A model generated the notes under the pieces. That model ran no database searches. It was not told the origin of the DNA and saw nothing but the letters and a program-made list of their open reading frames with translations. The translations under genes and the position numbers were made by a program. From Parachlorella kessleri (taxonomy: Eukaryota; Chlorophyta; Trebouxiophyceae; Chlorellales; Chlorellaceae), in NCBI GenBank assembly GCA_001598975.1, contig BBXU01001877.1, forward strand, positions 1 to 64,000: DNA of 64,000 nt, written 5' to 3'. Positions 1 through 11,500 of this stretch are shown piece after piece (positions within the stretch are counted from its first letter, which is position 1; each line of letters begins with the position of its first letter).

Positions 1-360
1 GCAAGACTCCCAGCAGGAGAGCGGCAGCCCAGGCGCTTCTGGGGAGGACCATGGTGAGAATGCAGGCAACGACCGGGCCCAGCAAGACTCCCAGCAGGAG
101 AGCGGCAGCCCAGGCGCTGCCGGGGAGGACCATGGTGAGAACGTGCTGTCCAGCTCCGCTGGGTTACACATGACATGCTCGCTACAGCCGCCCATGCTGG
201 GGGAATCCCACCAATAGAAGCTGCCACTGTATAATCATGTAATCCACGGCCTGGGTCTCATGCAACATGACGTATGCAGTGCTCGAAAACACTGCAAAAC
301 CAACTCCGAGCGGCAGCCCAGGCGCTTCCTGGGAGGACCATGATCAGCATGTGCCGTCCG
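1..360. repeat. Minisatellite spacer repeat, left block
   Basis: Three copies of a roughly 50-bp GC-rich unit (core CCAGCAGGAGAGCGGCAGCC, usually followed by a GGGGAGGACCATGGTGAG-like stretch) start near 9, 100 and 309. The flanking text (a GTGCTGTCC stretch followed by a GGGTTACACATGA stretch) is shared with 7549-7690. The block therefore corresponds to the spacer that follows RING gene copy 1, and the window probably opens just past the 3' end of an earlier, unseen copy. I see no coding function. Confidence 0.8.
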
Positions 361-973
361 GCTATTTTTGACCGCGCGGCTGTGGGCGCCGGCGCTTTGT
401 AATGCCGGCGGCTGAATGGGAGACCCCATGGCTTGTGGAGCAGGCACTTGTTTCATGCAGCTAGTGCAAGCATTCCAACCTGCATTGCCGGCTTCGACCA
501 AGCCAACGGGTAGTGACTTCCATGAGCTGCATGCACCCTGGCTCACATTTAACTCCGCGGCGTGACAGGTTGTGACTGGCCCGCAAGGGTCACCTGGTGT
601 AACAAAGGCCTAGAAGACGAACTTTAATGACATGTCAGGGCCGCCCGTTTCTGGTCTGCATGTGGTGGGACCTGTGTTGCACGACCTTGTGCAACACAGG
701 TGCAACAGGGATCCAGAGTAGACGCCAGGCCACTAAGCTCTTCTCACACTATACCTTCATCTGTCAAACCTACACCTAGCCGTCTCCTCAACTCCAGCCA
801 GGAGCTGGCGCGCTCAGCCCCCGTTGGCGCCTCCACGGGGCAGGTTTCCCTTACTACTCCCCATGCTACTCCCAATGTCGCAGACCTAGCACATTTCCTG
901 TCATTCACCTTGACATTAGCTCCAAGCCGCTCCCCGTCACGGCTGGATTCAAAAACTGCCACTGATCAGTGCC
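361..973. other. Spacer and presumed 5' UTR of RING gene copy 1
   Basis: No gene is recognised here. The last 200 bases or so align loosely with the sequence just before copy 2 (8330-8519). Both carry a GCGCGCTCAGC stretch, a GGCGCCTCCACG stretch, and the same ACTGATCAGTGCC directly before the ATG. That supports 974 as the start codon and shows the duplication includes upstream sequence. An open frame covering 700-1545 reads through these sites but is not conserved in the other copy. Confidence 0.6.
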
Positions 974-3900
974 ATGAACTTGCACCGATGCGCGAGTTAC
1001 GCCCGGACCTTGTGCAAGGAGGGTTCTATCTGGACTTTGTATTCAAAGGCACTTGCGCCTGTCGCCCTGGGTGTGGCCTGGCTATGCTGGGTGCTGGGCT
1101 TGATCACGCCGCCTGGTGGTTGGGAGGCGCGCATTGCAGGCACGGCACAGGAGGACCGAAATCTGTGTTAGGAGAGCAAGACATGCTCCGCACTCACCCC
1201 AGGGCACAAGAGGCCCCCTGGCAGCTGTGCGCTACACGGCTGCCGCTGGTGTTGTTGCAGGCGTCTGCGCCTACTTGGAGGCCTATGCAGGGCTTACACT
1301 GGCAGACCTCTGTGAGGTGCTGGGGTTGCACCCAGGTAAGCAGGCCCACCAGCTTGGGCTGCAGCAGGGTCCGCTGGCTGGGAACCTATCACCTGTACAC
1401 TTCCCTTGACTTTGCGGCGGCGATGCTGGTCGCAGCTCAGGTCCCCTATGCACCCCATGACACCAGCCCGTGCTGGCAGCGCGATGCAGGTACACTGGTC
1501 CTCGTGCCTCTTGCTTCGGGCCTTGTGAGAATTGTGAGAAGGTAAGGATGTGGGGCAAGCCTGACGGTATGGAGCTAGAGGCATGGACGGGCCCCTGCAC
1601 TGGCGCCTTGCTGCCTCTTGCCGGCCACGTCTAAAGGTTGCAGTGTGTGCAGGTGCAAGGTTCCTAGTGGCACTGGCCAGAAGGGTTGGCTGCAGAGGGT
1701 GGTGGGCCGCTCATTGTCTATAGTTCGAGCTTGGCAGGCCTCCGCGGCAGCTGACTATGTGTTGGGTCAGCTCTTGCTCCTGGCGGTAGGTGCACAACCC
1801 TGCTGGGCGCTCTGGGTGAGCGCGGGGTTCCTGTTTGCACAGTGTGCTTGCCTTGGTTGATGGTGCAGGACAGGTGACCTGCATGCATCCCTATGCCACC
1901 ATCCCTTACTGACCTACGGCCAAGTCGCTGCTCTGGCGATGTGGTCTCTGCAAACATATTATACATCCGAGTGTTGGTGGTTGTTGGTGGCGGGGTGGTT
2001 CTATGTTCGGTTGTGCGACGTATGGCCAGACGAAAACCTAGTCTGCCCCCCTGATGATCAGGTGCACATACTCCACATCATACTGGGTGAGCTGTTCTCG
2101 CGGCGGTGCGTTCCCTTGTGAGCGGCAGTGCCAGGGCAAACAGCAGCAGCAGCAACGGCATCGGAGGTGCCTCATGTCGGAGTAGGCAAGGTGTTGGCAG
2201 ATGACCTGAAAGCATGACAGCTTCGCAGTGGCGCATGACAGGGCTACCAGGTGTGATAGACAGGCACTGTCTGCTTCCTGTTGCTGCTGCAGGTGCCATA
2301 CAGTGCGGCAGGTATTATGCAGGAGACATAGCACGCTATGCACTGCCGTGGCTGCTGCCCGCAGCATGGCTGCAACCAGGCAGCTTCCCGCTCATGCTTT
2401 ACACCGCCTTCTACACAGTGATTTTTGTCAGGCTGGCTGTACACGTGGTAAGGAGGGCAGGGGCACCAGCCCTGGAGCCATGTCTGGCCCCTTTGTCATC
2501 TCGACAACCCCGCCTGAAACTCTCCTATGCTTGTTGCCATTAGCGTCGGTGGCCAAGGGGGGCAGTATAGCGTGAGAGACCTGCTGGTTCCCTATTCCAG
2601 CTGTTTGCAAGGCGCCGGCTCATGCCCTGCCGGACAGCATGTAAAACACTGGGGGCATGCAGCACCGCATGGGGCACTGTGAGTAGGAGGGCGTACTTGT
2701 ATCTTGGCCCCTGCAAGCTGCCAGCTGAAAGGTGTACCACGAGCTGGAGTGCCATCAGGGTATTTGCCCTGTGCAACTGTGCAGGAGCCCAGAAGCTCGA
2801 ATGGGCTGCGAAGTTTTTTTGTCATCGGGGAAGACCGCAGGCTGGTGCCAATCCTCTGCTATCCACTCTTTTGGTGGGGCCCCTTCTCGTTGCTGTCATC
2901 TCTCGTGCGACTTGTGGTAGAAACTCCATGGCCAGGTGATGATGTGCGTGGTCTGCTGTCTGCTGTGATGGCACACTGCTGCCTCGAGGGTCCCTCCCAG
3001 CGCGGCACTGCACTGCACCGCTGCAGTGTGCCTGCCTGTGAGGGTTTACTCGGTCCCCATTGTCCTTGCATGTTGCTGCCAACCACTTGCTCCTTTGGGC
3101 GTGCTCTTCTGGAAGCATTGCCTTGCCACACGGTCTAGGGCCGGTTGTACCTTGAATGGTGCGGGATCTCCTGCCGGTGGCGTAGGGGCCAGCCCAGTAG
3201 GCTTGCTTGCCCACCCCGAGCTCACGCAGGTGTTCCAATGCAGGTTGGAAGTACGCACCACTGCTGCCCTGGTCATTTGTTGCCAACATGGAGGGCCCCG
3301 GCATTCTGCACTTCATGACTGTGCTGCTTGCCTACCCAGCCTGGTGGCGAGCAGCACTTAGGAAGATTTGGTACTGCCGACTTGAGCCAGACTGCGACAT
3401 TGAACCCTTGGTCGAAGATCTCAAGGTATGAGGGAGCCGTCAGTGTCAAGTGCTCCACCCGCTTGATATGATGGTGGAGTTGTGTACGCCTGCCAGTTTG
3501 CAGCCCACGGTGCTCCTGCCAGTTGCAAGTGTGGATCAAGTGCTGCGCTAGCTGTGGGAGCATACCTCTCACAAGCGATGTGGGTGTTACCAAACATGAG
3601 GGTCTCAGCACACACTCCCCTTCACGCACAACAATCACCAGCCTTGCCACGGCGGAAAGGCTGTTGTGGAGACACTGACGCCAGCTTGAGGCACTGCAGG
3701 GGGGGGTGTATTCGTCCCAGCTGGCCTTCATTTTGGCAGGTCCCGGACGGTGTGCTCAGGTAGGATTGCTCAGCTGCCCTACGCCCGCTGCTTTGCAGGG
3801 TTGTTCTTAGCAGCTGCCTTCCCTTCTGCATCCCCCGTGCTGCTGCGAATGCTGCTCGAAACGTAATGAGGCTGGTAGGCGCCTGGTGGTCTGCGCGCTA

Positions 3901-6900
3901 TCCTGCGTTATGAAGGCGCGAGCCTTCAACGTAGGCATGGTGCATCTGTCCAGCAGCGAGCAAGCGTTGAAGCATCACATCGGCTGCTGTAAGAGCATTG
4001 TGGTCTGCATCAACATTGTGGTCTGCAAGACATGTCTAGAGAAAGATAAGAAAAACCTGAATAATTACTCTCAGGCATCTTCGGCGCCCAGCCGCCACTG
4101 AGCTGGGGGACTTGAAAGCTTGTGCGTGTGCTGCAGACGGGACGGTGCCAGGTGGAGGCATGGGCACTAGCAGTAATCCGGCTCATCTACGAAGAGGCCA
4201 AGGGGCCTTTCGGTGAGTGTGCTCTGCAACTTCCGTGTCATCGGCAAGCTCGCCCAGTCTCATGTTGCACAAGGCTGCCTATCATGTGTGCTGTAGCCCT
4301 CATCCTCCTTGGACTCCAACCCATTCCTCAACGGTGTGCACAGCCATTGCCTGCGTATGCGGCGCTCGGGTCGATGCCACACCCGCCGCGGCATGTGGTG
4401 GTCATGGGCGGGACCATGTGTCAGGATGGCTGGTCGATGCCGAAGGAGAGAGCTGCATGAGTCTCAACATTGCGTCTGATGGAAGTGGCTGCTGTTGTGT
4501 GTGCTTGGGTGCAGCTCTGTTGGGGTACATCCTCCGCAGTTACCCTGGAGTGGTCTTCCCATTCGTGGTGCACAGCCTCCTCGGTGCAGTGATTACGATA
4601 CCATCACAGGTGCTGGCCTTGGCGTGGCGGCCAGCATCCGTGGTTATTCTGCGCATGCGACACAGCTGGTCCAGTGTCCGCCTCTACGCCACAGCCGGAG
4701 CCCGGTGGCTGGAACCACCTGCTGTCACCGCTTTGGCTACCATGCACATGGTGCTGAGCCAGGCCACGGGCATGGGACGGGGTAAGCTGGGGGGTGTAGC
4801 TTTGAAGGAAAGGAAATGTGTGGGGTTGTGGTGCTGAATTGCATGGTAGAGGAGAGCGTGCAGCGAAGCCTCAATGCTGTAGCACAGCCTCATGCACAGG
4901 CAGCATCCCTCGGCAAGACCTGGATCCGGGAAACCTCTGGCTTCCAAGGCATGTCCCGGCATGCGCCTGCCTAATGGGTAGCACCTGGTGGTGTCAAACC
5001 ATTGGCTGGGGTCCCAACGGTGCCTAGCGGCAGCGGCTTGCCTTGTGTCACATCCTCACAGCGCCCCTTTGCTTAGCTGCAGCCTATCTAGCGCCCCTCG
5101 TGGTGGCCTACACAGAGCGAAGGCGGAAGCGGCAGCAGCACCAGCAGCAGCGGCAACGTCGCAGAAGAACCTGTAAGGCACCGCAGTTGGACGATGGGTT
5201 GCTGAGTCCACGCAGTGGGCGGGCCAGTGGCAGAGCCACACCTGCCCGTGAAGCTTCTAGTCACCCAGCCAGGTTCATGGAAGCTAGCAAAAAGATGCAG
5301 GACAGCAAGGTGGCCTGGCAGCGCAGCACATCCAAGCATGCTCAACAGCTTGAAGACCTCCCATCCCCAGCAGCAGCTGCAGCACCCACCATCAGCACAG
5401 CAGCGATGCCAGAGACACCAGCCTCTCGCGAGGTTGGAAGGACTCGAGCAAGCAACGCAGCGCTGCCTTCTGCAAATCAAGCAGCAGCACCGGCCTCAGT
5501 CAAGGGGCAGAAAAGGTACAGCAGGCACAGCGTGGACCCTGCTCACGACCATCGCAGTAGCAGCGGCGGCAGCAGCGCGCATGGCTCCCCTCCTGCGGGC
5601 CACCTACCATCTATTGCGAGCTCTGCTGTTAGCATTACTCATCCCGCAGGTGTTTTGCCTGTGGCGGCCACTTTCACCGCCAGCAAGCCTCCTGGCGAGC
5701 ACCCAATCGTCGTACAAGGCCAGTCCAAGCAGTGGCAACAGCCACGGCAGCGGCAGCTCCCATCCCAGTTGGAAGGGGCTGGCACCCCGGAGCAGGTTGT
5801 GAGGCAGAGGAAACGGCAGGCATCAGTTGACAGTGAGGCAGAGGGCAGCAGATCCACCCAGGCAGCACCAGAGCCTGCAGCGGCATCGGCTGGGGTTGCC
5901 AGCTCTGTTGGAACACCTGCAGACCTTCCGGATCCCATGTCATTCCCGCAGCTTAACAGCGGTCTAAAGCAGATTGGAAAGAACATAAACCGCGAGGCAC
6001 CAGTTGACAGGGCAGCAGCAAGCAGCAGAACCACACAGACAGCTCCAAAACCGAGGTCGGCATCGGCATCGCCTGGGGTTGCCAGCCTTGCTGGAGCACC
6101 TGTCCACCTTTCGCATCCCAAGGTAAGGATGGGGGATCACCATCCTCTCTCACTCACCCACTATCTTCTCACGGTCCTCGACAAGGTCCCGCCAGGCCTT
6201 GTAGCAGTTGTGCAGTATGTGGGTGGGTAGCAGCTATACAGCTGATGCCTCATAGCTGTTGGAAAGGCATAAAGCACCCCTGCTTGGAGCTACTCTCAGC
6301 GCCCAGCTTAGGACAACCCTCAGCGATTTCCGGGGGGACCACCCCTTCCCCCTCCACTTGCACATCCGCACTGGACACATCCCAGTGCTTGGCACATGCA
6401 ATGTGGCGCATATCCAAGCGGCTCAGTACTTCCCTGGCTCCCCATATAAGCTTTGACAGGGCGGAGGGTAGCGGGACAGAAAGTACTCAGAGCTGTGAAC
6501 TGAGTGCGGGGGGCAAGGTATACTCTCCCCAACGTCACAGGCCTCAGAGGTGGACAGTGCATGGACCCCTTTCACATCCTTGTCCCCGGCTTGGGTACCC
6601 ACCCCTGACCAGAAGCCACAGGCTCCATCAGCCAATATCCAGCCTGCAGGTGAGCTTGCAGGGTTTTCTTCTATCTTCTCTCCTCATTGTGGCAAGGGTG
6701 GCAGGAGGAGAGGTAGCGGCGAAACCGTACTGACGGGGTTAGGCGCAGCTGTGCTCCTCTTTCCTGTTTGCTCCTCGAAGACAGCCATGCAGCCCCAGAG
6801 CACCCAGCCTGAAGAAATGATGCATCCTACGAAACTTCAGCAATGAAAGCATTCCAATGTGACGGCAAAGCGCGTGTTATGGGGAAGGTAGTGGCAGGGT

Positions 6901-7442
6901 GGGAACTTTTTTATTCTTTTAGACGGCGTGCCTTGTACTGGTGCAGGAAGCAGTGAGGGTGATGAATGTGTGTACTGCACCGAGAGGCCGCCCGCTGCAT
7001 GTAAGCTGACCTAGAGCAAGATGCAAATCCACCATGTGTGCTCCCTGTCTTGCGTAGGCCCTTCAGCATGAGGTTTGGTTATCTCACGCATCCAGCGTTG
7101 AGTAGCTGCGGCTTAAGATGGCGCTGAAGGGGTGGCGGGGACCTGCTGGGATGAAATGATGCTGAAAGGTGCACCTGAGGTGAGCGTGTGGGTGAGCGTT
7201 CACACTCCCCCCCTTGGCCGGTGCTGACCTGCACTGGGGGGTTCCTGTCACCCGCAGTGTGCATCCCCTGCGGCCACCTGGCATTCTGCGAGCCCTGTGC
7301 CCAGCTGCTGTACCGGCGGGGGCGTACCGCCTGCGAGCTGTGCCGCGTGGAGCTGGAGGGGTGGTGGGGGCCCACCATGGGACAGCTGGTGGTGGCGCCA
7401 GCTGCTGCCAGTGCGGCTGCCCGCGGACCTTCCACGGTTTGA
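974..7442 (+). CDS. Multi-span membrane protein with C-terminal RING finger, copy 1
   Basis: Probable membrane-anchored RING-type E3 ubiquitin ligase, about 933 residues. Model exons: 974-1139, 1261-1335, 1490-1541, 1698-1785, 1954-2086, 2293-2447, 2601-2678, 2785-2935, 3244-3425, 4137-4212, 4515-4781, 5083-6122, 6550-6649, 6947-7000, 7258-7442. The N-terminal half has about seven to nine hydrophobic spans. A long Q/R/S/A-rich linker (the 1,040-nt exon) follows. The last two exons build a C3HC4 RING: ECVYC, then PCGH, then CEPC, then CELC. Exon order, phases and sequence match copy 2 at about +7.0 to +7.5 kb. Three oddities stand out. The exon-1 donor is GC, not GT. The acceptor expected before 1954 reads GCAA where copy 2 has GCAG. 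The region equivalent to copy 2's 379-nt exon 7 stays in frame only if split by an extra intron (2679-2784). The gene may therefore be partly decayed. The RING call is firm; the ligase role and target are inferred. Confidence 0.65.
7258..7442 (+). other. RING finger second half, copy 1
   Basis: This exon encodes the PCGH, CEPC and CELC ligand pairs of a C3HC4 RING, followed by a short tail ending at TGA. The first CxxC pair (ECVYC) sits in the preceding small exon 6947-7000. The domain is thus cut by an intron between its first and second ligand pairs, at the identical codon in copy 2. Confidence 0.85.
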
Positions 7443-7548
7443 GGGTGGGCAGGCAGCTGCTGAAAAAAAGGTCTCGCCAGCAGCAGGTGCTGGCGGGGAG
7501 GCAGCCCTTTGCCTGCTGCTATAGGGTGGGAGGCAACAACGACCAGGC

Positions 7549-8016
7549 CCAGCAAGACTCCCAGCAGGAGAGCGGCAGCCCAGGCGCTTCCGGGGAGGAC
7601 CATGGTGAGAACGTGCTGTCCGTCTCAGCTGGGTTACACATGATATGTTTGCTGCGCCCGCCCGTGCTGGGATCTCAGTTTTGTGTAATAGCCTCCTGGT
7701 TACAGGGCTGCGTCCCGTGGTGAATTGACAGTGCTTGGTGTCAACACAAAAACCAGCCTCCCAGTAGGGGGAGGGCGGCAGCCCAGGCGCTCCCTGGGAG
7801 ACCATGGTGAGAACGTGCTGTCCAGTTCGGCTGAGTAATACACGCTATGCTCGCTGTGACACCCGTGCTCGGTCCGAAAGGGTAGCGGCAATATTGGGGC
7901 CCTTGCTGCAGGGCCACTAGTTGCTGTCGATGAACATGCACCACGCCCATGGATCACAGAGCCCAGAGTTCCAGCAGGGGAGCAGCAGCCCAGGCGCCAC
8001 AGGGGACGGCCATGCC
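7549..8016. repeat. Minisatellite spacer repeat between the two RING copies
   Basis: Three more copies of the unit seen at the window start begin near 7560, 7765 and 7977, increasingly degenerate toward the right. The shared core is GCGGCAGCCCAGGCGC. An antisense reading frame across the unit gives a hydrophobic, signal-peptide-like string, but the repeat's own composition explains it. Confidence 0.8.
7684..7688 (+). terminator. TGTAA poly(A) signal candidate for RING copy 1
   Basis: TGTAA lies about 240 nt past the stop codon. TGTAA is the usual green-algal poly(A) signal, but five bases occur often by chance. Confidence 0.35.
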
Positions 8017-8519
8017 ATGATGGTGGTGGATTGCTGTCAAGCATGGACAAGGCTGCATAAAACGCAGCACAGTTGAGCTCCGAGTTGCCGACTTCTCACT
8101 GTCAGCAGCTAAACAGTGCGCCCCATGGTCGGAGGAGCCCTGGTCTGGACTGGATAACTTGCACCTCACTTGCTGTACCAGGGCGGCTGGTGCCCTGGCC
8201 AAGGGCGGCTGGTAGACCCCTTGGCGACACTCGCCTCACCATCACCAGGCTGGCACTGCTCCCATCCCTTCCCCTTGCGTACTTTATAAGAATCCTTGTT
8301 TTCTCCGTTATATATAGAATCACGCTCAGCAACTCGCGAAATGGAGACCGCGATCGGGCGCGCTCAGCTTTGGCGCCTCCACGTGTAATTTGGGCATGTT
8401 TCCTTCCTTGTCGTTCCTCCATGTCACAAACCTGGACCATTTCCTGTCCTTCCTCCTACGACTCGCTCAATGTTGCTTCCCTCCAAGGCTGGGCTTTGAA
8501 ACTGCCACTGATCAGTGCC

Positions 8520-11500
8520 ATGACCTCGAGTCATCGCTCGCAACACGCCCGGACTGAGAACACGGAGGGTTTCGGCTGGGGCGCCTTTTCCAAGGCATTT
8601 GCGCCCGGGGTCCTTATTGCGGCCTCGCTATGCTGGGAGCTGGGCTTGATCAGGCTCCCGACATGGGAGGCGCGCACTGCAGGCAGGACACGGGAGGCAG
8701 GAATGGCTATGAGTGGCATGAAAGAGGCGCTCAGCGCTTGAAGCTCATGCCATCGGAGGCTCCCCTGCTACCTGCTGAGCAAGACAGCTGCCGCTGCTGT
8801 TGTAGGCATCAGGCCCCGCCTGGAGGCAGCTGCAGGGCTCACGGTGGCAGGCATTTGTGAGCAACTGGGGATGCAGCCAGGTGAGCTCAACCCACCTGCG
8901 GCGGCAGGAAAGTCGGTTACCCTGGAACCTGCCACCTGTGTGGTTTCTTGTGCGGTGCTGGCGGTAATCGGCTGCAACCGGCTGCAGCTCACACCGCATG
9001 CACGTCAGATTCGTAGAGTCTGGAAGTGCTATGCAGGTACATTGGTCCTGGTGCCCCTTGCTGCTGCCCTTGTGGCAACTCTGATGAGGTAGGATGCGGG
9101 GCAAGCCTGAAGGCAGACGGCAAGGTCTGCCTCCCTTGTTGGCGCCTGTGTTACCCTTTGCTGGACATGTGCAAGCTCCAGTGTGCGCAGGTGCCAGCGT
9201 AATATAAGCACTGACCAGGACGGTTGTCTGCAAAGGGTAGTAGGCCGCGCCTCAACTTTTATTACCGCCTGGCAGGCCTCTAAGGCAGCTGACCATGTGA
9301 TGAGTGCGCTTTTGCTCCTGGCGGTAGGTGGTGCACAACCAGCATCGGCCTGGTTGGCGCTCTCGGTGACAGGCAGCAGTGTGCAGGACGTATGCGGGCG
9401 CTTGCCTTACTTGGCATAGCCAAAACCAAGGAAGTGACCCACATGCATCGTGCGGCCCGCCGCACTCCTCATTGACTAAGGCCTTGTGGCATGCAGACAC
9501 TATATACATCCGAGTGGTGGTGGGTGCTGGTTGCGGCGTGTTTTTATGTTCGGTTGAGCAACACGTGGCCGGCCGAAAACCCAGTCTGCCCCTCAAGTGA
9601 TTGAGGGCACATCCTCCATGTGGCACTGGGTAAGCTGGCCTTGTGGCTGTGGGTTCCCTCATGAGCGGTAGGCCAGAAGAGGCAGCAATGGCAGCAGCAG
9701 CGATGTCTGAGGTGCATCTATTTGCAGTTGGCTAGCCGTATATGGGAACCTGGACTTATTGGTCTAGCAGGCAGTTCCTAGGCTTGCACGAAGGCTGGGC
9801 TACCTGATTTGCCAGCCAGGCACAACCTGCTGCCTTTCATGTTGCTCTTGCAGGTGCCATACAGTGCGGCAGGTTCTGGGCAAGGCAGATATCACGCTAC
9901 GTGCTGCCGTGGCTCCTGCCCGCAACCTGGCTGCAACCAGGCAGCTTGCCGCTCATGCTTTACACCGCCTGCTACACCGTATGTTTTGCCAGGCAGGCTG
10001 TAGAAGTGGTGAGGAGGGTTGTGGGGACCAGCTATGCAAGCATGCATGCTCCCATTACCGACAAGCCCACCTGAGGAGCCCTTCATACCTGCTGCCACCA
10101 GCTTCCAGGAGGAGAGGAGGAGGGGCATGACAGCATGAGAGACCAGCTGGTTTCCTGGTACAGCTGTTTGCAAGCTTGATATGGACAACAGCGTGGTCCC
10201 TACTAACAGCCATAGTTTATAGTGAAGGCACGGGCGCTCTCAATCGGCCTGCTAGAATATCATGTGGAGCACTGGCCCCACTGGCAGTGGTTGCATGGGC
10301 AGTGAGAAACAAAAGAGCGGCTTTGAATGTTGAGCCCTGCAAGAAGCCAGCTGGAATTATTGCCATGGGCTGGAAGGTCATTGGGGTATTCGCTGTGCAG
10401 GAGGGTGGACGCTTGCGAAGTTTCTTTGTCTTAGGGGACGACCGCCGCATGGTACCAGTCCACTGCTATCCCTTATTTTGGTGGGCCCCATTCTGCTTGC
10501 TCTCATCTATTGTGCAAGTTGTTGTTGAGACCCCCTGGCCAGGTGATCACGGCACCTGTTGCGGCTGCTTTGTCTGGTGTGATGACGCATTGCTACCAGA
10601 TGGTGTCCTCGCAGCGTGGCGGCCGCAGCACACTACCACTGCAGTGTGTTTTGGATGTGTGTCTCTTCCACTGCCCCTGCGTGGCTTGGCATGCAGTTCC
10701 TTAGCCGGGCATGCTCTTGTGCCAGCTTTGGCATGCCACACGTCTGTAGATGGGTCAGGCTCTGGACTGCGCCGGCTCTTCTGCCGGCCTTGCTTACATG
10801 TAGCCAAGAAGGCTACCTACTCACCCTGTGAGCTGAGCACTCCTTGGCATTCTGATGCAGGATGGAAGTACACACCGCTGCTGCCCTGGTCGTTTGTGTG
10901 GAACATGAAAGGCCCCGGCGTCCTTCAACTTGTGACTGCGCTGGCAGCATACCCCACCTGGTGGCAGGGAGCCATCAGAAAGACGTATTCCAGCCCAATT
11001 GGGACCGACAGGGGACCGCTGGTCAACATATACAGGGTATGTACGAGCCTGGAACGTAGTGCTCAAGTGCAATTACCATGTCTGGGTTGCATCTGCCAGG
11101 CGATGAGTAGCCCACAGTGCTCTTACCGACACAGTTGAGAGAGAACTGCTGTGCCAGCTCTCAGATCATAGCTCTCACAAGTGTACGGCGTTGCTGATCT
11201 TGAAAGGCCTAGCACAATTGCCATTGGTGGATATGAAAGGATCCACCCCCTTGCAGCAATGGCAAGGAGAGATTTGAATAACTGACGCAGGCGCATGCCA
11301 CTGCAGGGGGGCGAGCATTCGTCCCTACTGGCCTTCGTCCTAGCAGGTCCCGGTGATCAGGCAAGGCCTGCTGAGCTGCCCTAAACCCACGCATTGCTTA
11401 GGATGTGCCTTGGCCTTCTGCATCGCCGACGTTGCTGCTGGTTCTTTGTTCTTCTGGAGACAAAACGAGTCTGCTGGGGTCCTGTTTTGAGTCCCATGCT

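Larger units (their letters stand above)
7443..8519. other. Inter-copy spacer with promoter of RING copy 2
   Basis: This stretch holds the 3' flank of copy 1, the degenerate minisatellite, and then the putative promoter of copy 2. A TATA-like TTATATATAG lies at about 8308-8317, some 205 bp before the ATG at 8520. The final 190 bases are homologous to the bases before copy 1. No separate gene is recognised. Confidence 0.55.

Noticed and set aside
3735..3765. Short stretch GTCCCGG with good acceptor sites, conserved at 11346-11358 in copy 2, as a possible micro-exon
   Set aside because: Exons on either side already join in phase 0 without it, and adding it breaks the frame in both copies.
7079..7603. 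174-residue open frame on the - strand starting MVLPGSAWAAALLLGVLLGL, like a signal peptide
   Set aside because: It is the antisense of the minisatellite and of the RING terminal exon of copy 1. The hydrophobic start is produced by the repeat unit itself and recurs wherever the unit occurs.
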